Positions 15,188 through 18,562 of a stretch of DNA of 18,562 nucleotides are shown here, in pieces (positions within the stretch are counted from its first letter, which is position 1; the number at the start of each line of letters is the position of its first letter). The notes below the pieces were generated by a model. That model searched no databases and was not told where the DNA came from. It saw nothing but the letters and a program-made list of their open reading frames with translations. Source of the DNA: Pseudomonadota bacterium (GTDB lineage Bacteria > Bdellovibrionota_B > Oligoflexia > Oligoflexales > Bin106); contig JAPOQT010000201.1 of assembly GCA_026710525.1 (NCBI GenBank), positions 1 to 18,562 of the forward strand. The letters are read 5' to 3'. A program made the position numbers and the translations under genes.

Positions 15188-16742
15188 ATGCTTCTATTGA
15201 GTCTCATGAATTCTTATTACTTTGGGGTTACTCCTTGGGGTCAGTTGTAAGCACTCTTATCATAACCCGAGCCTAACTTCACCATCATCCTATGGTGGCA
15301 AAGAATATAAATCGTTTGTGGAGCTGCCACCCTATTTTGTTGAATGGCAGTATAGAGGCTATGGTGTTTGCTCAGGGGCACATATCGGAGATGGTTATAT
15401 TTTAACTACTGCTCACTGTGTGGATGAGTTTTTATGTCATAAAAAAGAGGAAGCTAAGGCGATTAGTCTTCGCTATATCACTCGTGGACTCTGGGGTGAT
15501 TCATATGAAGCGTATTCAAATTACCATGATATTGAAGCTATCGTAATGCACAAGCATTATTTTGTTCATCCTGACGCACACATCGCTCTCATCAAAGTTC
15601 AACCTGATTTTAGAGCACCATTCGCAGGCAAGGCTCTTCTACCAACAGCCGGAGCTGCTCTCTATAGCCCGCAACATGTGCGTGGCGTTTTATATCAACA
15701 CGGTATCGGTAAAGAGTTTTCTAACGAGTATAAAGAGTATAGGAAGTTGGAATTAGCAAAGAAAAGCAAGGGTACAAAAAGGGATGAGATGTCACCATTT
15801 AAAGATAATCGGAAGATGAGTACATCTTATTTTGGTGGCTCTATGCAGGTGGTGCCAGTGACTCCAAAATACTCAAGAGTATACAAATAAGGTATCAAGC
15901 AAGAAAAAATATAAACGATATTAATATCATCAAAACTTTAAAACAACTCCACCACCCGCTGGCGCGCTCAAAATTGAAGGTGAAGATAGCTCTAGAAAGA
16001 AAAGAGGCGGAAGCATTACCATGTTTTCAACACTATACGAGTGACAAAGAAGGTTCTCTTTCGTCATACTTCTTATTTTCTGAAGATGGCTTAACCGCTT
16101 AAGAGCCATACTTCTCTGAGCCTATGAACCTATTCAATGAATTTCTATTAGCCGTAGGTGACAACCCATCAAGCAATGGGGAAACACATGCTAATCTATT
16201 CAACAAATTTCAATCATTGATGGGTATGATATCAGGCGATAAATCATTTCATGAGAAAGTGGAATTTTATGGTAGAAGAATAGCTAAGGCTATAACTGAT
16301 CTTCGTAGATATTATATTCAAGAAGAAGGTAGAAAATGGTTTACCATGATTACATCAGGTCCCGTGGATGATCCCGACAGAGTGTTAAAAGTATGTCATG
16401 GTGATTCTGGCGGGCCTCTAGTAAAACAGGTAAAAAATATTCACGGACAAAAACGATATGTCCATATGGGGGTATCATCGATTTTTGAAGTATTTGGTGG
16501 CTTCTTGTCGGATATGCCTGAGTCAGAAAATGAAGTTCTTTACCGAAAAAGAAAAAAAACAAAAACTCATTCATTGCTATCAAGAAACACACTTCACAAG
16601 TATATTTGCTCACTTAGATTGGATTGCAGCTGCGAAAGCTTCTATTGAAGCAGGCAACCCTATCAAAAGCTTATTAGTGAAATGCCTGCTGCGGCTGATT
16701 AGAAAGAGTCGCAAGAATCACGCTACTAACAACCGTCTTTAA
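15188..16742 (+). pseudogene. Broken trypsin-like serine protease gene
   Basis: Pieces of one S1-family protease lie in alternating frames. A signal-like start (ATG 15188, MLLLSLMN) lies one frame away from the hydrophobic run that ends at VSC (15248). Frame 15222-15890 has VCSGAHIGDGYILTTAHC with the catalytic His at its end; the expected DIAL of the Asp motif reads HIAL here. The sequence continues in another frame from about 15890, crosses a TAA at 16098-16100, and resumes EPYFSEP and MNLFNEF. It reaches VCHGDSGGPLV, with the nucleophile Ser at 16406-16408. At the A8 run 16552-16559 the frame changes again to give FTSIFAHLDWIAAAK, the usual C-terminal helix, ending at TAA 16740-16742. Between the Asp and Ser motifs lie about 275 residues, far more than the roughly 90 of trypsin. 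Three frame changes, a stop and loss of the Asp argue for decay; the start disruption is the least certain. Confidence 0.8.
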
Positions 16743-17343
16743 ACACATCTTTTTTCTTACATACATTGTCTGAATTTTGCGCTTCAGACTTTATATTAGA
16801 CAAGAACCCTGTAGAATCCACACACCATTTTTCTGGCTTATTAGGGTTTGAACAACCAGCCAAATTCTGTCTTTTGGCTTTGGCTAACACCTTATACTTT
16901 GAGTCATCGCTTTCAAGAACAGCATGTTTATCATCATTACCATTTTTTATGCCATAAAAAAACTTCGTTGTATCTGGAATGCTAATATCTAGGTTTGGTT
17001 TAATGGGGTTAGTATTAGCTACCCCTTTTGAAGTCTGACTGAGAAACTTACAATAGACATCATATTGCGAGTAGTAAAGCTCTTGAGCGGTAAAAATCCT
17101 TGACATAGTTGCTTTGGCCTCTGCTCGAGTTGCCCGAGCTTTATAATGATCAAAGCTTGGAATAGCAATCACCGACATACCAGAGATAATACCAACAGCA
17201 ATCATCAGCTCAGTCAATGAGAACCCGGAGTGACCATGACTCATCTGCTGTGAATAAAAACATCTATTACGAGATGTGTGAAGATTTCTGTTGAAGTCAC
17301 TTCGAGCTCTACGAAAAAGAACATTAAACTTCATGACAAACAT
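16726..17343 (-). CDS. Type IV pilin-like protein
   Basis: Pilin or minor pilin with the prepilin signature HSGFSLTELMIAVGIISG: cleavage after Gly, Phe as residue 1 of the mature protein and Glu at +5, followed by the hydrophobic alpha-helix that packs the pilus core. The C-terminal globular part has five Cys, including KWCVD and a final KDGC, suggesting a disulfide-bounded D-region, and it is unusually Lys-rich. From ATG 17343 the leader is about 40 residues and basic, long for a pilin. An in-frame ATG at 17244 would leave a seven-residue leader ending in HSG, as in type IVa pilins, but no good ribosome site precedes it. Transcription probably starts from the TATAAT promoter at 17378-17407. 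No other pilus gene is near. Its end overlaps the broken protease gene by 17 bases. Confidence 0.8.
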   Translation of the reverse strand: MFVMKFNVLFRRARSDFNRNLHTSRNRCFYSQQMSHGHSGFSLTELMIAVGIISGMSVIAIPSFDHYKARATRAEAKATMSRIFTAQELYYSQYDVYCKFLSQTSKGVANTNPIKPNLDISIPDTTKFFYGIKNGNDDKHAVLESDDSKYKVLAKAKRQNLAGCSNPNKPEKWCVDSTGFLSNIKSEAQNSDNVCKKKDVFKDGC

Positions 17344-17377
17344 CAATCGTTAAAATTGAAATCATATACAACACACC

Positions 17378-17407
17378 ATTATAATCACTCGAGTTATATC
17401 TGAACAA
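17378..17407 (-). promoter_or_regulatory. Promoter of the pilin gene
   Basis: On the minus strand a perfect TATAAT (17378-17383) lies 18 bases from TTGTTC (17402-17407), a partial -35. The predicted start is near 17371, about 28 bases upstream of ATG 17343. The region between pilin and trmD (17344-17500) shows no gene. Confidence 0.5.
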
Positions 17408-17500
17408 TTTAGATATAATGATAAAGACATTGTTATTACAATAGCTTATTCAGTGCTATTAACCTTGGTGATTGATGATTCAGATCACCTGGCCACCTGA

Positions 17501-18178
17501 TTATTTTAACCGCAAAGGACGGTGATAAGAGGCGCTCTTTTGCCACTTTTCCTTTATTTTATGGTCCCCGGAAATAAGTTCTAGCGGCACTGGCTCACCT
17601 TCAAAAACCCTTGGTTTGGTGTATAAGGGATGCTCTACATAACCTGTTTCTTGACTCACAGCAAAAGAATCATGGTGCCAACTATTTTTATTACCTAAAA
17701 CACCTGGGTACAACCTAATCATAGCTTCAGCCATCATCAAACAAGGTAGTTCGCCACCAGAAACAACAAAATCACCAAAAGAATATGACTTCTTAATATA
17801 ACGTCGTTCAAAGCGCTCGTCGATACCACTAAAACGACCACAAATAAAGGCAATATCCTTGTCTTGAAAGGTGTTAAGTAAATGATGGGCTTCATGCTGA
17901 TTAAAATAAGTCTCGCTTCTAGGAGATGAGCTCACAATATAATCATGGGGATGGATATTCACAGCGGCAGCTAGAACATCAGCACGTAACACCATACCAT
18001 CAATACCACCGTATGGTTTGTCATCAACACTACCATGTTTATCGTCGGCAAAATCTCGCAGATTAATGACTTCATAAGACAGGATTGAACCAGCTTTATT
18101 AAAAACACCGAATTTTAGATAGTGCTCGATAAGGTTGGGATAAATGGTTATAAATCTAATATGGGGGGATCTAGCCAT
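17501..18178 (-). CDS. trmD: tRNA (guanine-N1-)-methyltransferase TrmD
   Basis: SPOUT-family enzyme that methylates G37 N1 of tRNAs reading CUN, CCN and CGG codons, using SAM. From ATG 18178 the protein has 225 residues, slightly short because the C-terminal tail is reduced. Features in order are RDFADDKHGSVDDKPYGGIDGMV (the expected YGGGPGM is altered to YGGIDGM), CGRFSGIDERF (the usual Glu before Gly is Ser), YSFGDFVVSGGELP, RLYPGVLG, HHDSF and EHPLYTKPRVFEG. The Arg and Asp that serve as catalytic residues in the Haemophilus enzyme are present at the right spacing, in RLYPGVLG and HDSF. An in-frame TTG at 18187 also exists. The gene follows rpsP by about 16 bases (7 from the TTG), so the two are cotranscribed; the usual rimM between them is absent. 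Confidence 0.9.
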   Translation of the reverse strand: MARSPHIRFITIYPNLIEHYLKFGVFNKAGSILSYEVINLRDFADDKHGSVDDKPYGGIDGMVLRADVLAAAVNIHPHDYIVSSSPRSETYFNQHEAHHLLNTFQDKDIAFICGRFSGIDERFERRYIKKSYSFGDFVVSGGELPCLMMAEAMIRLYPGVLGNKNSWHHDSFAVSQETGYVEHPLYTKPRVFEGEPVPLELISGDHKIKEKWQKSASYHRPLRLK

Positions 18179-18194
18179 AGAAAACAACGATACA

Positions 18195-18482
18195 TCAAGA
18201 TGCTGATGCTATGGAAGTAGCTGAGTGTGTTGCGGCGCGTTCTAAGGAAATTTCTGCTTTCGTAACCAAATTTTTCGCTTGCCCGGTGAGCTGAGCACCC
18301 ACACCATACCAATACTGAATTCTCTCAGCATTCAAATCAATATAAGACGGATCAAGGTTTGGATCGTATTTACCTAATTTTTCTATAAACTTACCATCTC
18401 TAGAACACCGACTATCAGCCACCACCAAATGATAAAATGGCCTTGATTTACGACCTCTCCTTGCCAGACGAATGCGAACCAC
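18195..18482 (-). CDS. rpsP: 30S ribosomal protein bS16
   Basis: Ribosomal protein bS16 of the small subunit, 95 residues. The N-terminus VRIRLARRGRKSRPFYHLVVADSR and the following GKFIEKLGKYDPN are the family core, and AERIQYWYGVGAQLTGQAKNLV is the conserved C-terminal half, where the usual form is WxxxGAQPT. A short Ala/Ser/Thr tail is added. The start is GTG 18482 with GAGGT six bases upstream. It is the upstream gene of an rpsP-trmD pair. The 80 bases before it, to the window edge, hold the ribosome site but no clear promoter could be judged. Confidence 0.93.
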   Translation of the reverse strand: MVRIRLARRGRKSRPFYHLVVADSRCSRDGKFIEKLGKYDPNLDPSYIDLNAERIQYWYGVGAQLTGQAKNLVTKAEISLERAATHSATSIASAS

Positions 18483-18562
18483 AGACTACCTCAAAAATAT
18501 AATCGTCAAAAAAAACAGTGGCTACCTTATACCGAAGGCACAAACCACATGTGTCTAGTTGA

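Noticed and set aside
16552..16559. Programmed frameshifting at the A8 run
   Set aside because: The run could allow slippage, but the same gene has further frame changes, an in-frame TAA and a lost catalytic Asp, so decay explains it more simply.
16124..16648. A stand-alone short serine-protease gene
   Set aside because: It has the Ser motif but no His or Asp, and the sequence upstream continues the protease through a stop in the same frame. It is a piece of the broken gene, not a separate one.

Overview
The window looks like a piece of a Gram-negative chromosome. There are lipoprotein signal sequences, a Sec-type signal peptide, a type IV prepilin and an rpsP-trmD pair. The DNA is AT-rich and coding is dense on both strands. 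Several genes appear to start with TTG or GTG. The metabolic genes (futalosine-route menaquinone enzyme MqnD, mevalonate kinase) together with trypsin-like, VWA and type IV pilin proteins would fit a delta-proteobacterium-like or Bdellovibrionota-like lineage. That placement is a low-confidence inference and no rRNA or tRNA marker is present.

Layout. 1-2214 (+): the last 32 codons of one gene, then a complete VWA-domain lipoprotein whose C-terminus is clearly paralogous to that fragment, so a tandem family crosses the left edge. 2272-5043 (-): a probable two-gene unit. A two-pass membrane protein has a degenerate histidine-kinase-like core, and the gene after it encodes a protein made of two copies of a STAS-like domain. 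5238-5971: two small hypothetical genes facing each other. 6053-8029 (-): mevalonate kinase followed by mqnD, joining isoprenoid and menaquinone head-group synthesis. 8237-9838 (-): an AAA-ATPase-like/PD-(D/E)XK protein. The long spacer upstream (10011-10210) holds a decayed fragment of a second copy of the same family.

10424-12149 (+): an alpha/beta hydrolase tightly coupled to a secreted protein of unknown function. It runs convergently into a lipoprotein gene (12133-13122, -). 13210-15001 (+): a glycerophosphodiester phosphodiesterase followed by a lysophospholipase-like hydrolase, a plausible phospholipid deacylation and turnover pair. 15188-16742 (+): a trypsin-like protease gene broken by frameshifts and a stop, with its catalytic Asp replaced by His. 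16726-17343 (-): a type IV pilin-like protein with a recognisable promoter. 17501-18482 (-): rpsP followed directly by trmD, without the usual rimM between them and without rplS after.

Most proteins with known functions are housekeeping or lipid/envelope enzymes. The least explained material is the VWA lipoprotein pair, the sensor plus duplicated-domain protein pair, the decayed nuclease copy and the broken protease. No CRISPR array, insertion sequence or RNA gene was recognised.
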